A stretch of 64,000 bases of DNA, taken from NCBI GenBank assembly GCA_022432975.1, contig CM039508.1, forward strand, positions 46,527,646 through 46,591,645, in the 5' to 3' direction. This stretch comes from Begonia masoniana. Taxonomy: Eukaryota; Streptophyta; Magnoliopsida; Cucurbitales; Begoniaceae. How positions within the stretch are numbered: position 1 is the stretch's first letter; every line of letters starts with the position of its first letter. Shown here piece after piece: positions 11,948 to 22,320 of this stretch. Below the pieces are notes generated by a model. That model had not been told where the DNA came from and did not search any database. It saw only the letters and a list, made by a program, of their open reading frames with translations. Made by a program: the position numbers and the translations under genes.

Positions 11948-12245
11948 TGTTAGGAATATTATTGAGAGGGGTAATGTTTTTATTATCTATTAGAGTTAAG
12001 GGTAAATGGGGAATTTGAGAGAATAAATTGGTTAGGAAGTTGTTAGAATTTTCGAGGTTATAAATGTAAGGGGAGGTGAGTGATATGGGAGGAGAATATT
12101 GGGAAATGGTGGAGAGTGCAAAGTCTCTACAATTCTTCTGCAAGGGAAAGAGTGGAGGCTCTAGAATTCCTCCATATTTGTAGATGTGTGGTCTGTATGC
12201 TTTTGTTTTTGTCTTTGAGAATTCTGAATATTAGGATATCTATCA
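11948..12245 (+). repeat. 3' LTR of the Reina-like element
   Basis: A 298-bp copy matching 10189-10486, ending tatca before tttta. Confidence 0.9.
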
Positions 12246-12906
12246 TTTTAATAACTATTTGCACATTATTCAAATAGAAATGATAATTTTCGACATGACA
12301 CTGCATATAATTTGTTTCATGAGAGAAGAACCTTCATACTCCGCAGATTTTAATTTCTTCGTTGCGGTTGAATAGAACAGCATAATTCCATCATCAAATA
12401 AGCTCAGGTTTCAGAATAAAACAAATAAAATTATCAATTTTGGGCGAAAAAAAATATGCTGGATCTTAAATTCTGCCGGACAAACCATTTCCTAAAGCTT
12501 CTCCATCGATGTTGCACCATAAATTTGCACTTATCAAGTATATTATGGTTTTCCCCATTGCAAAATAGCTATAAAAAAGTTTAAATGTAGAATTTGGATA
12601 GAAACTCAAACTCAGGGAACTAAAAGAATTACCTATTTCTAAATCCCAGTACATCGAATAAGCAGAATCCAAACTAGCATTTCTAGCAAGAGTGCAGTAT
12701 TTTGTTATTTGTTTTCAAGCAAGAGAGAGGTATTTATATTTGAGTATTCATATTTTCAGGAAACCCCAAGCAGGATATATAGTAAAATAAAGAAACCCAG
12801 AAGAAAAATAAATATTCAACCAACTTCGAAGCAAAATCAAGATATTTCACAAAGCAAAGTAAAGATAGAGTGCTTGATTTCAGAAACAGAGACTTGAGAA
12901 ACTCAC
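12246..12906 (-). other. Putative intron 1 of the DUF1218 gene
   Basis: On the minus strand this follows a strong donor (GTGAGT) after exon 1. No match to later DUF1218 exons is seen here or in the host sequence down to base 1. If the gene is intact, its first intron is more than 12.9 kb long and contains the two Ty3 insertions to the left. Otherwise the gene is truncated. Confidence 0.5.
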
Positions 12907-12996
12907 AATGCTTCTTCTTCGTTCAGCAGCAATGGCCAAGCCGAAAGCAATAACATCGAAGAGGAAGACTATAATCACTACCAGTTTAGAAGCCAT
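12907..12996 (-). CDS. Exon 1 of a DUF1218 family membrane protein gene
   Basis: Reading minus from the ATG at 12996, thirty codons give MASKLVVIIVFLFDVIAFGL followed by AIAAERRRSI, then a GTGAGT donor in phase 0. This is the N-terminal first membrane segment and AAE(Q/R)RRS motif of the plant DUF1218 family, small four-helix membrane proteins that include VASCULATURE COMPLEXITY AND CONNECTIVITY of Arabidopsis. The assignment rests on pattern recognition, not a search. The frame is undamaged and codons look normal, unlike the retroelements around it. Later exons are not found in the window, so I cannot say whether the gene is functional. It is too short for ordinary ORF listings. Confidence 0.75.
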
Positions 12997-13671
12997 TGAT
13001 AAGCTTCAGACCTTCCCAGAGCTACCTCACTCAATAGTCACTCTCTCTCTATCTGGAGTCCAATCTCTTTCTAGATCTCAAAAAAATACACACCCAGTTA
13101 ATTAATAGTGAAGACGAAGCTAAAGAAAATTAAGTGCACAGCATTTGATAATTGATAGCCATGGGAAAAGAGCTTCATACCATTGGCGGTGGCAAGCCGA
13201 TGAGTCTCTTGCCACTTTTTCGAAATTCCCAATATACCTTAAATAGTTTAAAAGAATAAAATATAGAATAAGTTCAATTATGAAAATTAGAAGCGGAAGT
13301 TAAACTATCATTGTTAATAAACTAACTCTTTCGGTTAATAAACTTAACTTTTATATTTAATTTTTTATTTTTGGTTAAAATAGAGAGCGAGTGTCTAGAA
13401 AAAAAAAACGGGTGTCCACTCGGATCATTCACTCCTAAAAATCGTCTGTTACATTGCACTTTTCAAACAAAAATCAAAGCTTATATGTTTGTCTTAAATA
13501 CTAAAAGCCCTCATGTAAAATACTTTTCTCACTCTTTTTTTATTTTTGGGTTTTCGCACTAAACTGCAGAATTCCGCTATGGAATCACATCAGGCGTCTT
13601 GTCCTATTGAAAGACAACTCATAACAATTTTTATCAGAAACTTTAACCAAAAAAGAGAGTTTATTAATAGA
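12997..13671 (-). promoter_or_regulatory. Upstream and 5' UTR region of the DUF1218 exon
   Basis: Just upstream on the minus strand is a short GA repeat (about 13036-13050), common in plant 5' UTRs. Further up the sequence is AT-rich. An intact Cassandra TRIM begins about 520 bp beyond this exon's near upstream region, ending about 680 bp from the ATG. No certain TATA box is assigned. Confidence 0.4.
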
Positions 13672-13888
13672 GTATATGTGATGACTCGGATGTGTAAATA
13701 TGTGTACGATGGCTGCACGAATCGGAATCCGAATGGTGGTACGTCTACACGGGCGAACCGAAAGGTGACGGATCGTAAAAAGGGGATCGTCACAATCCCA
13801 CATCGCTTGGGGAAGTATGTGAAAATGAAACATATGTAAAGAGACTCTCCTAAGAAAGCAAGACGCGTTTTGGAGCACAATTGACAAC

Positions 13889-13963
13889 GGATCCCATAAG
13901 AACTCCGAAGTTAAAAGTGCTTCGGCGAGAGTAGTACCAGGTTGGATGACCGACTGGTAAGTC
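13889..13963 (+). other. 5S rRNA-derived segment in Cassandra 5' LTR
   Basis: The segment starts ggatcccataagaactccg and continues through gcgagagtagtaccagg to gactggtaagtc. It corresponds to the middle and 3' part of plant 5S rRNA, including the internal promoter boxes A and C with changes. It is not a 5S rRNA gene: the first third and the 3' end of the gene are absent. Confidence 0.88.
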
Positions 13964-14055
13964 ATTGCCAAAACAAAGCCGTGAGTAGAGGATATTGGGC
14001 TACGACCCAATCCCCAGAGCGGACAATATCTTACTGGAAAAATGGTCGTTACAAA

Positions 14056-14068
14056 TGGTATCATAGCC
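14056..14068 (+). other. Cassandra primer binding site
   Basis: tggtatcatagcc lies two bases after the 5' LTR. It is a tRNA-Met type site with one change. Confidence 0.85.
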
Positions 14069-14113
14069 TGTACCTAATCAAAAATGTGGTCAACGAGGAC
14101 GTTGGGCCCCCGA

Positions 14114-14137
14114 GGGTGGGGGGGGGGGAGGGGTGAT
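14114..14137 (+). other. Cassandra polypurine tract
   Basis: A G-rich run ending gaggggtgat immediately precedes the 3' LTR. Confidence 0.75.
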
Positions 14138-14348
14138 TGTGATAACCCAGATGTGTAAGTATGTGTACGATGACTACAAGAACCGGAACCCGAATGGCGG
14201 TACGTCCGCGCGAGCAAACTGGAAGGTGACGAGTCGTAAAAGGGGGTCGTCACAATCTCATATTGCTTGGGGAAGTATATGAAAATGAAACATATGTAAA
14301 GAGACCCTCCCAAGATAGCAAAACGCCTTTTGGAGCACAATTGACAAC

Positions 14349-14424
14349 GGATCCCATAAGAACTCCGAAGTTAAAAGTGCTTCAGCGAGAGTAATACCAG
14401 GTTGGGTGACCGACTGGGAAGTCC
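14349..14424 (+). other. 5S rRNA-derived segment in Cassandra 3' LTR
   Basis: Same segment as at 13889, with ggttgggtgaccgactggga closer to the 5S sequence than in the 5' LTR. Confidence 0.88.
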
Positions 14425-14519
14425 TTTCCAAAACAAAGCCGTGAGGGGAGGATATTGGGTTACGGCCCAATCCACAGAGCGGATAATATCTTGCTGGGAA
14501 AAGGGGTCGTTACAGTATA

Positions 14520-14936
14520 GTTTAAGGATTAATTTGTTAACCATCATAATTTAAGTATATGATTGTCATTATCTCAAAGTTTAGGATTTTTTTTACCTAA
14601 TATATTTTAAATTTTTAAAATCTATTAATCATTTCATTTTATCTCGCACTTTTAGTTTCTAAAGGAAAGTTATCTCAGTGTACATTCTATTTTAATATAA
14701 TCTCATTGTTAAATTTAATGAGAAATATAACGTGATAAACTTAATTACGGTAAATCAAATCTTTTTTAATTACGTTAAACTAAGAAATGCTTAATTTCAA
14801 AAATAATTGAATCGTAACGAAATTAAATATGCTGCCTGACCTAAATAAAAAAGAATATTTAGAAATAAAAGGAAATTAAATTAAAATTGAATAGATCAAA
14901 AGGAAATAACAAGAATTAAGAATATATTTTAAACGC
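14520..14936. other. AT-rich non-coding stretch before the MULE pseudogene
   Basis: No gene or repeat partner is seen. It may be non-coding sequence of the decayed MULE, but no terminal inverted repeat was found. Confidence 0.4.
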
Positions 14937-15803
14937 AGAGTCAGAATACAAGGACTCGTGGAAGTGATTTTTAGAGATATTGCAGGATGACTTAGGCACT
15001 GACGATAGACTAGGATGGACATTTGTGTCGGATTGATAAAAAATATATTATTATTATTATTATTATTATTATTGTTCGGGCGTTATAATTATATTGTTTT
15101 ATGCTGAGTATGTTTTTCTTTACAATGTCAGGGGTTGTTGCTTGCTGTGGAGGAGACTTTTGGTTTAGCCGAACACCACTACTGCCTCCGGTATATGTAT
15201 GCAAACTTAAAAAGCCTATTTCAGGAAAAAGCGTACAAAGATGCAATGTGGAATGCAGCAAGGGCAACCACAAGAACCGGAACCCGAATGGCGGTACGTC
15301 CGCGCGAGCAAACTAGAAGGTGACGAGTCGTAAAAGGGGGTCGTCACAATCTCATATCGCTTGGGGAAGTATATGAAAATGAAACATATGTAAAGAGACC
15401 CTCCCAAGATAGCAAAATGCGTTTTGGAGCACAATTGACAACGGATCCCATAAGAACTCCGAAGTTAAAAGTGCTTCAGCGAGAGTAATACCAGGTTGGG
15501 TGAAGGACTGGGAAGTCCTTTCCAAAACAAAGCCGTGAGGGGAGGATATTGGGTTACGGCACAAGAAAATATTTCGAAATAGCAATGAGGAAACTGCCTG
15601 AGTTAAATGTGGATGCCCACACATGGCTTCAACGAACACCGCCTAGCTATTGGGCTACTCATACGTTTTCGTCTATTCCCAAGTACGACTTGAGCTTGAA
15701 TTATTTATACGAGTCGTTCAATACAGCTCTATTCCCAGCCAAGGACAAACCGATCCTAACCATGTTCGAGATTATTCGAAATACTACAGATCCTAACCGA
15801 TCC
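14937..15803 (+). pseudogene. MULE (Mutator-like) transposase, C-terminal fragment
   Basis: Two exon-like blocks match the C-terminal half of plant MULE transposases. The first (about 14937-15033) reads ESEYKDSWK, a stop in place of W, then FLEILQDDLGTDDRLGWTF. The second begins after an acceptor-like tgtcag at 15131 and contains AEHHYCLRYMYANLKSLF and AMWNAARATTR. It continues after a 286-bp insertion with KYFEIAMRKL, WLQRTPPSYWATHTFS and ESFNTALFPAKDKPILTM. The first block has one internal stop and the intron between blocks holds a TTA microsatellite (about 15047-15073). The N-terminal catalytic part and terminal inverted repeats are not visible, so this is a dead fragment. Confidence 0.85.
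15275..15560 (+). mobile_element. Cassandra LTR fragment inside the MULE exon
   Basis: 286 bp match the middle of the Cassandra LTR (compare 14184-14467), including the 5S segment at 15443-15517, but both LTR ends are missing. It splits a codon-level match between AARATTR and KYFEIAM. The sequence acaag occurs on both sides (15270-15274 and 15561-15565). The left acaag is shared by the LTR and the target, so the junction shows microhomology rather than normal integration. Confidence 0.88.
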
Positions 15804-16167
15804 TAATTATGGATTATTTCTAGCCATATTCTACAGATTTTACAAGGATCATTTAGTTGGAAATTGGAGATTATTTTCTCCAATATCTGAAGAAATTTTC
15901 AAGGCATTAATCAAGATTAATTATTTTGGGTTTATTTCCTAATATAAAGGCCTTTGGATTTGTTTTCCAAATTTTATGGGAAGTAGAAGATTTTTCTGGA
16001 ATTTGAGGAATCATTATGAGTTTTTTAAATTTCAAATATGGATTTATGGTTTATTTCCATAAACCCTTCAAACGGTATTCTCTCTCTTGACCACTCCTAA
16101 GTATTACTCTCAGTTTCTTCCTCTCAAAATTAGGGATTTCGAATTTCTTCTTTGAAAATTATCGAAG
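15804..16167 (+). promoter_or_regulatory. Leader region upstream of the PTTP ORF
   Basis: A T-rich, non-coding stretch leads to the ATG at 16168. The junction between MULE sequence and the copia remnant lies somewhere here. The related ORF on the minus strand also has a long untranslated leader (45901-46200), which fits expression from a separate transcript, but this is inference. Confidence 0.4.
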
Positions 16168-17918
16168 ATGTCACAGGGAGAGTCTTCAACGTCTGCTCAC
16201 ATTATTGGGTCTCTTAATTCTGAAGATGACTTCTCAAGATTTGTTGTGGAAGCGGTTCCCATTCAACAAGTGGATCATTTTGGAGTAAGAATCCGCTTCA
16301 GTCCTGCAACTGAGTTTAAATCAAATGTTGGTGTTGGCCCTCCTGAAGCACCAGATTCTTTCAAAATTTCTCAAGCTTCAAAGAGAAAAAGGCCTCAACT
16401 AGAGAAGAAAGTTGAATCCTCTGATGAGGATTGGGAAGAAGAAAAAGTGGAAGTTGTCTCCTCTGATGATGATGATGTTCTTGAAGTTTTGGACCTTGAA
16501 CCTACGGAAAAGATCATACCCAAAGAGAAGAAAGGAAAATCAATTCTTGTGTCTAGTCGACTTACTCGCTCTTGAACGATGTCACAAGTGAAGTCGGGTC
16601 CCAAAATAACAAAAACTCATGTTCCTTCTTGGTCAAGCTCCAAAATAAGCAAGTCCGCTATTCCCTCTCGCACAAGCACGAGAACAAGTAAGTCAGCCGA
16701 TCATCCTACTGCATTTGATGATTTTAATTCTGAATATTGTTCTGTACTTTTGAATAGAGTCTCAAAAAGGAATGTTTGGTCTGAAAGAAATATTCATGAA
16801 GGTGATTTTAAAAATTGTCCTGGTATTGTGGATTTGCTCACCAATCAAGGGTTGGGAAAGACTATTAAAGGTTTAAAATATTTTGTTTTAAAAGTTGTTC
16901 GAGAGTTTTACTTCAACTTAGATTCACACTTGAATGATCTTGACCACTCAAATTATGGTCATGTGTTTGTAAGGGAACATCTGTTCTAGTTCTCTCCTAC
17001 AATAATCAACACTTATTTATATAGTTATGGAGATGATACTATGGAGTTTACCCCTGATTTTAACAACATTATTTCTGATGTCACGGGTGGTGTCAGATGT
17101 GTATGGCCCCATGGAAAGGATTTTCCAGCATCCCAACTTACTGTGAAGTATGTTATCTTGCACAAGATAGCCATGAGAAATTGGTTTCCTACATCTCACG
17201 GGACTGATGTAAACAAATCAATGGCTGTCTTGTTATTTAAAATTGGTAACTACATATCCTTTGACGTTGGATAATTATTTTTGATCAAATTGTGAAGCAT
17301 GCAGATTGTAAAAATGAAAGAACAGCTCTTCCATTCCCTCGTTTAATATTTGGCTTGCTATCATCTCAAAGATCAGTGATTAGAGGTAAAGAAGTAGTTG
17401 ATTCAGATAAAGAGGAAATAAGGATTTGCCCTAATCTTTTTGAAGGTGGTCACATTAATGATTTGAAAGGTGCTGCTAACAATGTTTCAACTCCAGCCAA
17501 TAATGCTGCATTATTTTCTCACAACATAAAAGTGCTTAAAGATGAGTTAAAGTTTTTAAATGATCAGCAAATGATAATTGAAAAGATAAGGAAAGAAGTT
17601 ATAGGTCTGATTGATGATCTTGAAGGAAAAATATCTGAAGATGATTTTGTTGATGATATTTTTGAGAAACAAAGGTCTGCTAATAAAGCTCAAGCTGCTG
17701 CTGATGTTGACACAACCAAAGAAGTTGCTGACTCAAATGAAGAAGTTGATGATTCTAATGAAGAATTTGTTGATGCTGAAACTCAGGTTCCTTTTATGTC
17801 TTCTGATAATGATCTACCTAGTGTCATTCTTGATGTCACGACTGCAGTAGAAAAGGAAGCTCATGTTACTCATAATGAGCAGTTAGCAGCATCTACATCT
17901 GGGTTTGTCACTGATTGA
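16168..17918 (+). pseudogene. PTTP-domain third ORF of a Sirevirus-like element
   Basis: Begins MSQGESSTSAHI. An acidic serine-rich segment lies at about residues 85-120. A stop at 16573 (TGA, likely from CGA) is followed in the same frame by the PTTP domain, with a second stop at 16987. Recognisable blocks are FYFNLDSHLNDL, WPHGKDFPASQL, YVILHKIAMRNWFPTSHGTD and ALPFPRLIFGLL. A one-base frameshift near 17274 separates the last of these from the earlier ones. The C-terminal part has a coiled-coil-like stretch (about 17520-17640) and an acidic tail. Databases call this family 'putative plant transposon protein'; its function is unknown. The position before a polypurine-like tract and LTR suggests the envelope-like slot of Sireviruses, but I see no clear membrane segment. 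Confidence 0.8.
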
Positions 17919-18222
17919 ATGATGTTTTATGGAATGTGTTTAAACAACTTTCTTTTGCTGCTGGATATTTTATATGCTACGCTGGATATTTTGTCTTCTT
18001 TAATCTTTTTGTCTTTTTATGGCAAAAAATGGGAGTAATTTAAGAGGTTTTTCGTATATTCAAAATTCTAAAACTGATTGCTGGGATATGGATATTTTGA
18101 GACGTGTCATGAATAGTGTTTTGTGCATTGGTCTACTTTTGTAAGTCTTCAAGGGTAGCTTCGATGATCTTACATCCAACATTCAGGGGAGTTCTTGATT
18201 TTGCCAAAAAATACTAAATATG
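17919..18222 (+). other. Non-coding tail with decayed polypurine tract
   Basis: Contains purine-rich pieces (around 18025 and 18185) and ends tttgccaaaaaatactaaa just before the LTR start. In Sireviruses a similar TTTGCCAAAA precedes a G-rich tract, which here has decayed. Confidence 0.5.
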
Positions 18223-19344
18223 TGTTGGCATAGATTTTTTGGCAAATTAATTAAATTGTTGGCTTTGATTATTTTGAAAATTAAATAAGGATTGCAATAA
18301 TCTTTTTATGCAAGGAAGACAAATTTTGTAGAGATTATAGTATCAAATATAAACAGAACATTCTCTTTTAGTAAGCTTAAAAAACAAGAAAAGTTATTGC
18401 TTGGAGATCAAGTTACTTTCTGAAATTATCTATGGAAGACCGATTTGAAGATTATGGTTTTTGCGTAGCAAAACATATTGCAAGATTCGTTATCACAATT
18501 ATTCTGGGATCCGAATCAGTTTTATTCTGGTACTTTTCATAAGTAACGCAAAAAGTGTCTCAACTCTGAATCATGTGGTTTCAGTTTCCTTATATTGTGC
18601 ATTATATTTTGGATAAAATATTTGAATGAAAATCTATTGCAGACGATACTTAAGCATCTTCCTTTCATAGAATAGGGTTGCGCAGATTATTGATTATTCC
18701 CACGAATTACTTGTGCAGCAAGCCACCGTTCTTTCCTCCCTCACGCTTCTGCAAGTGGGTGCATTGTTATTTGTTTCGGTCACTGTGTGACTTTTTCCAC
18801 ACTCTAGCTTTGTTGGATTTCATTGTTCTACGAGTGTGGTGATTGGTTGCATCCTAAGACAACGGTCGGTGCCACAAGCGGTGTCGTAGGTGCATTGCTC
18901 TTTATTCTTCATTGAAGCTCAGTCTTGGGAGGAGGCTGCACTGAAACTCAGGAGGAGTTCTGTTTATTGACAAGGGGAGCTTGTCATTTTGATCGTGAGC
19001 AAGGGGATCTTTCCATACATAGATTTTAGGAGGAGTCATCAACAACAAGAGGATCTTGTTGCATTTAGATCTCATGAGAGATCGATCTCAAGTTGAGGGG
19101 AGCTCGCAAAAACAATTTTATTTAGGAAGTTAGGAAGTGACAGCGACAAAGATAAGAGGGAGTCTTTATTTGTATAAGTTCGATTGTCTTGTAACTTCGC
19201 GAACCTTGTGAAATGTTTTTAAATCTGGGCGTGGCCCCACAGACGTAGGCAATTGCCGAACTGCGTTAACAACCTCGTATCTCTTTACTTTACGCATGTT
19301 ATAATTATCCTTTATTGCATTCCACTATCGGTGTCACAACTAGT
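18223..19344 (+). repeat. Copia-type LTR, probably the 3' LTR of the PTTP element
   Basis: Begins tgttggcatag. Near its right end is the plant Copia-style stretch cccacagacgtaggcaattg with cgaactgcgttaaca, typical of Sirevirus LTR ends. The right border (about 19340) is uncertain, since no second copy is present. The 5' half of this element is missing from the window, so it is truncated or was joined to the MULE fragment by deletion. Confidence 0.6.
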
Positions 19345-19982
19345 GTTATGACACTGCATAACTAATTACGATCTTTCAAAGCTGACGATCTGAAGGAGAA
19401 GGGTAAGTTTCTCGATGGACTGTGTGTAGACGACGATAGCTGAGAGACTGGTCTGGCGAGGGAAGAAGTAAGGGAGACGATGGAAACGGGCTCAAATGGG
19501 TTGAAAAATGATGGTGGTAAGATTCTAATTAGTGGGATCGGAGGAGTTGGAAGGACAGATATAAAAATCCAAGGAGAAACTAGTTTAAGCTATGGAGATA
19601 TCAGAATGTAATTTTAGATTCAGAAGACTATCGTCGAAAGATTCGTTCTTGGCGTGGTTGGTTTGATCACTGTTGTTGAGATTCGACCAGTGTTATTCGG
19701 TTTCAATTTGAAGTAAAAACCGTGTTTCTGTTCGTGATTATAATTGTGAAACGTTATGGGCCTGCCCGGGCAGGACCTCTAAATCTAGGCGCAGGTTGGG
19801 TCAGGCCTATAGTAAACAGATGATCCCAGATTAGACCCCTAGTGAGAAATTTTTCACACAATTTTTATGCGAAATACAAGTACAATTAGAGTGTGCTACT
19901 TTAGTATATGCTACTTTTGATATTGTTACTTTCGTTGATTTTATGCTACTTTAGTTAAATTCTTGCTACTTCATATATAGTT
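19345..19982. other. Unassigned stretch
   Basis: No gene is supported. A 14-base palindrome, cctgcccgggcagg, sits at 19761-19774. From about 19890 the motif gctacttt recurs, and it continues after the next element at 29023, confirming that the two sides were once joined. Confidence 0.5.
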
Positions 19983-22165
19983 TGTAACACCCGGTTTCTA
20001 TTAACCGATTTACCTTGTTTCATTTTTTTTAGAATGCTTTAAAAGTTAAATTGGGTGATTTAGTGATTAGGTTAATAAGTGAATGAGTAAGGACAAAATG
20101 GTAAATTGTAATTTATTGTGGATAACGTATTTAAGGGAGGGTTTAATGAGGTTTAGCCGCCACTGCCCTCTCATTTTTCCTTTCTCGGTATTCAGCTCAA
20201 GCTCATCAGAGCTCCAGGCGATTTTCCCTCCGACTTCTCCAGTGATTTCTCCGATTTAGGTGAGTTCCTTCATTTTTCCTTATGACTTGACAGTTAGATA
20301 ACAGAGGGAGTGCAATGTATGTGTTTTTGAGAGTGTTGTGAATGTGTGTAGTTTGGGGTTTAGTGCAGAATCGGGAATACACGAAGATCTGAGCTTCCAA
20401 ACTAATTTCCTTAAGACTCCTGGATAGTTTAGAATGAAGTTTAACTAATACACTGTCTATGGTTTTAGGTTTAAGCAGAACCCGAAGTGGCTAGCAACCA
20501 AACATTTCCCCAGGAATCCAGGTAAGTAAAGTATGCATGTGCCTTCGGGCCTACATCACAAAACATTAGGGTTATGCATTGTGCGAATGAGTTTGTATGA
20601 CATGCATCATGTTTTTATGAAAGATTACGAAAATGAATTTTCATGTAAAGAATGGTAAGGCATGAACCGAATGTGACAGAATAACTATTAAGGGAATTCA
20701 TCCGCCCCTTAATCGAGTAAAGGATGTGTAACATTGGGAGAATTGATCCCACTCCCAAGGGAACTGAGGGATTAGAATAGCTATTAAGGGAATTCATCCG
20801 CCCCTTAATCGAGTAGAGGATGTATAACATTGGGAGAACTGATCCCACTCCCAAGGGAACCGAGGGATCAGATCAGTAAACGAGCGAATGTACAACTGAG
20901 ATAAGAAAGTAGAAACTGCATGTTTAGGTTTTATGTTTCAGCATATCATTTCCTTATTGCTTTGCTTGCTTAGCATTACGCTAATAGATGAGTTTTGTGA
21001 TGTAGGTGTTGAGGTTACTGCAGGTGATTTTCCTGAGTTCACAAACACATAGATGATGTTGGAGGAGCGCATTTAGGCCACGACTTGGTAAACTGATGAA
21101 GCGATTTAACTGATGTCTGTTGGTGTAAAGGTTCAGTCGACAATGTTTTCACTTAAGTATGTTGAGTCTTATGACAGTAATAGTTTTCAATGTTTTGAAA
21201 CATATTTTGAAATCTTCTGATAATAGTACCTTGCTGATTTAGCATTGGTTTTTACTGGATTTGAGTAATGTAGGGATTGGAGTCGTTTCCAAAAGTTTTC
21301 ATTGAAGCGAATAAGTCCCTTCGTAGTAGAGTTGTTTTTGTATAGAGTATGAATTGTGGAAAAGTTGCTCTGTTTTCTACCGGCAGTGATAGTCTGTCGA
21401 TAGAAGACATCGTTTTCTAGCGGTAGAAGATGGTTGTTTTCTATCCGTAGGAGTAGCGTGCTAAATCTATCGGATGGTGTAGTTTATTTTTATCGGTAGA
21501 AAGTTTAGACTTTCGTCGTTTAGCGATCGGTGGATGTCGAGTGCTATAGCTACCGGAAGATGTAGGAAATGATTTTGTCGTTTAGTGATCGGTGGACATT
21601 GTGTAATATGTTGATCGGAAGATGCGCGTAGACTTTTGTCGTTTAGCGACCGGTCAATGTATTCTGTTTGTTTTGTCTTGTGAGTAAAGCTTTTTGTCGT
21701 CTTATGGTCGGCAGAGGCTGGATGAATGAATCATCCGGCTGACGTCATCGGTAGATGAGAGTAGCAAAACTCGTCGTTTGCGATCGGCAGAAGTTAGAGG
21801 ATTAATTCATCTGGCTGACGTCATCGATGGAAGACTTCTGTTTGCTTCTGCTCTTTCGTTGACTTAGTTCAGCGGCAGATAAGTTTTACTTTTGCAACTT
21901 TTAAAGTATTTCGCGATTTAAACCCTTTATTTCTTTGGGCCGATTGTTCTTTAACAACTCAACTGATTACTCAAACATTGTACTATGGTTTGTTTAACTC
22001 TATTTTTGTTCAAATGATTTCCGCTGCAAGTATTTAAACGTTTTGAAGTTTTAGAAAATGTCAAATTTAGACTTTCGAGCGAAATTTTAAATTTGGTCCA
22101 AAGTCTCTTAGTCAAGTTCGAGTTTAAGAGTAACAAACTGAGTTCAAAAAACTCGGGGCGTTACA
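19983..22165 (+). repeat. 5' LTR of the Tekay element
   Basis: Contains a 96-bp tandem pair (20681-20872) inside a predicted intron (donor ccaggtaagt, GT at 20522; acceptor gatgtag at 21005). It also has a cluster of degenerate motifs like gtcgtttagc and cggtggatgt between 21378 and 21850 that recurs in the Copia LTRs at 43120 and 52895. Confidence 0.95.
20681..20872. repeat. 96-bp tandem pair in the Tekay 5' LTR
   Basis: Two 96-bp units each contain gggaattcatccgcccctta and cattgggaga. The 3' LTR has the same pair at 27538-27729. Confidence 0.9.
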
Positions 22166-22168
22166 GTA

Positions 22169-22180
22169 TGGTATCAGAGA
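22169..22180 (+). other. Tekay primer binding site
   Basis: tggtatcagaga lies three bases after the 5' LTR and matches the tRNA-iMet type site. Confidence 0.9.
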
Positions 22181-22320
22181 CATTCGGTTAAACCGTTCAA
22201 AAGATTACTTATCAGTGCCAATCGTTGCATGGAAGTGCTTCAATAACTATAAGTGTTTATGTTAACATTAGCTAATAGATATTTAAGAGTGTAATTAACC
22301 CTGTACAGGACTTTAGTATA

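Larger units (their letters stand above)
10189..12245 (+). mobile_element. Small Ty3/gypsy element with gag only, Reina-like
   Basis: Two 298-bp LTRs (10189-10486 and 11948-12245) begin tgtta and end tatca, and they enclose 1.46 kb. The primer binding site tggtatcaaagcg starts at 10488. The interior encodes a decayed Gag and then, close to the 3' LTR, a short piece (frame of 11885-11947) reading HLENKVKL before a stop, which resembles the C-terminal end of Ty3 Pol. Most of pol has therefore been removed by an internal deletion. Short LTRs and the Gag zinc finger style suggest the Reina lineage. The flanking 5-mers (ttttc and tttta) match at four of five bases, so the duplication is probable but mutated. 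Confidence 0.85.
13677..14514 (+). mobile_element. Cassandra TRIM retrotransposon, intact
   Basis: Two LTRs of 377 bp each (13677-14053 and 14138-14514) start tgtgat and end ggtcgttaca. They enclose only 84 bp holding a primer binding site and a G-rich tract, and are flanked by a perfect 5-bp duplication, gtata (13672-13676 and 14515-14519). Each LTR carries a 5S rRNA-derived segment, the defining mark of Cassandra elements. It encodes no protein and must have used proteins from other retrotransposons. Within the LTR the 5S segment can serve as an RNA polymerase III promoter, according to published work on this family. Confidence 0.93.

Noticed and set aside
12466..12672. A small minus-strand frame (68 codons) with an exon-like end at a GTAAT donor
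   Set aside because: It does not match DUF1218 exon 2 or any family I recognise, and lies within the presumed intron.
13585..14470. Minus-strand frames of 70-159 codons across Cassandra
   Set aside because: They are antisense readings of non-coding LTRs and appear in each copy for that reason.
13889..15517. 5S rRNA genes at 13889, 14349 and 15443
   Set aside because: They are about 75-bp fragments within Cassandra LTRs, lacking the 5' third and the 3' end of 5S rRNA.
19500..19610. A P-loop-like stretch (SGIGGVGRT) hinting at an NB-ARC resistance gene
   Set aside because: No neighbouring NB-ARC motif (kinase 2, GLPL) is found and stops occur on both sides, so the match is probably accidental.
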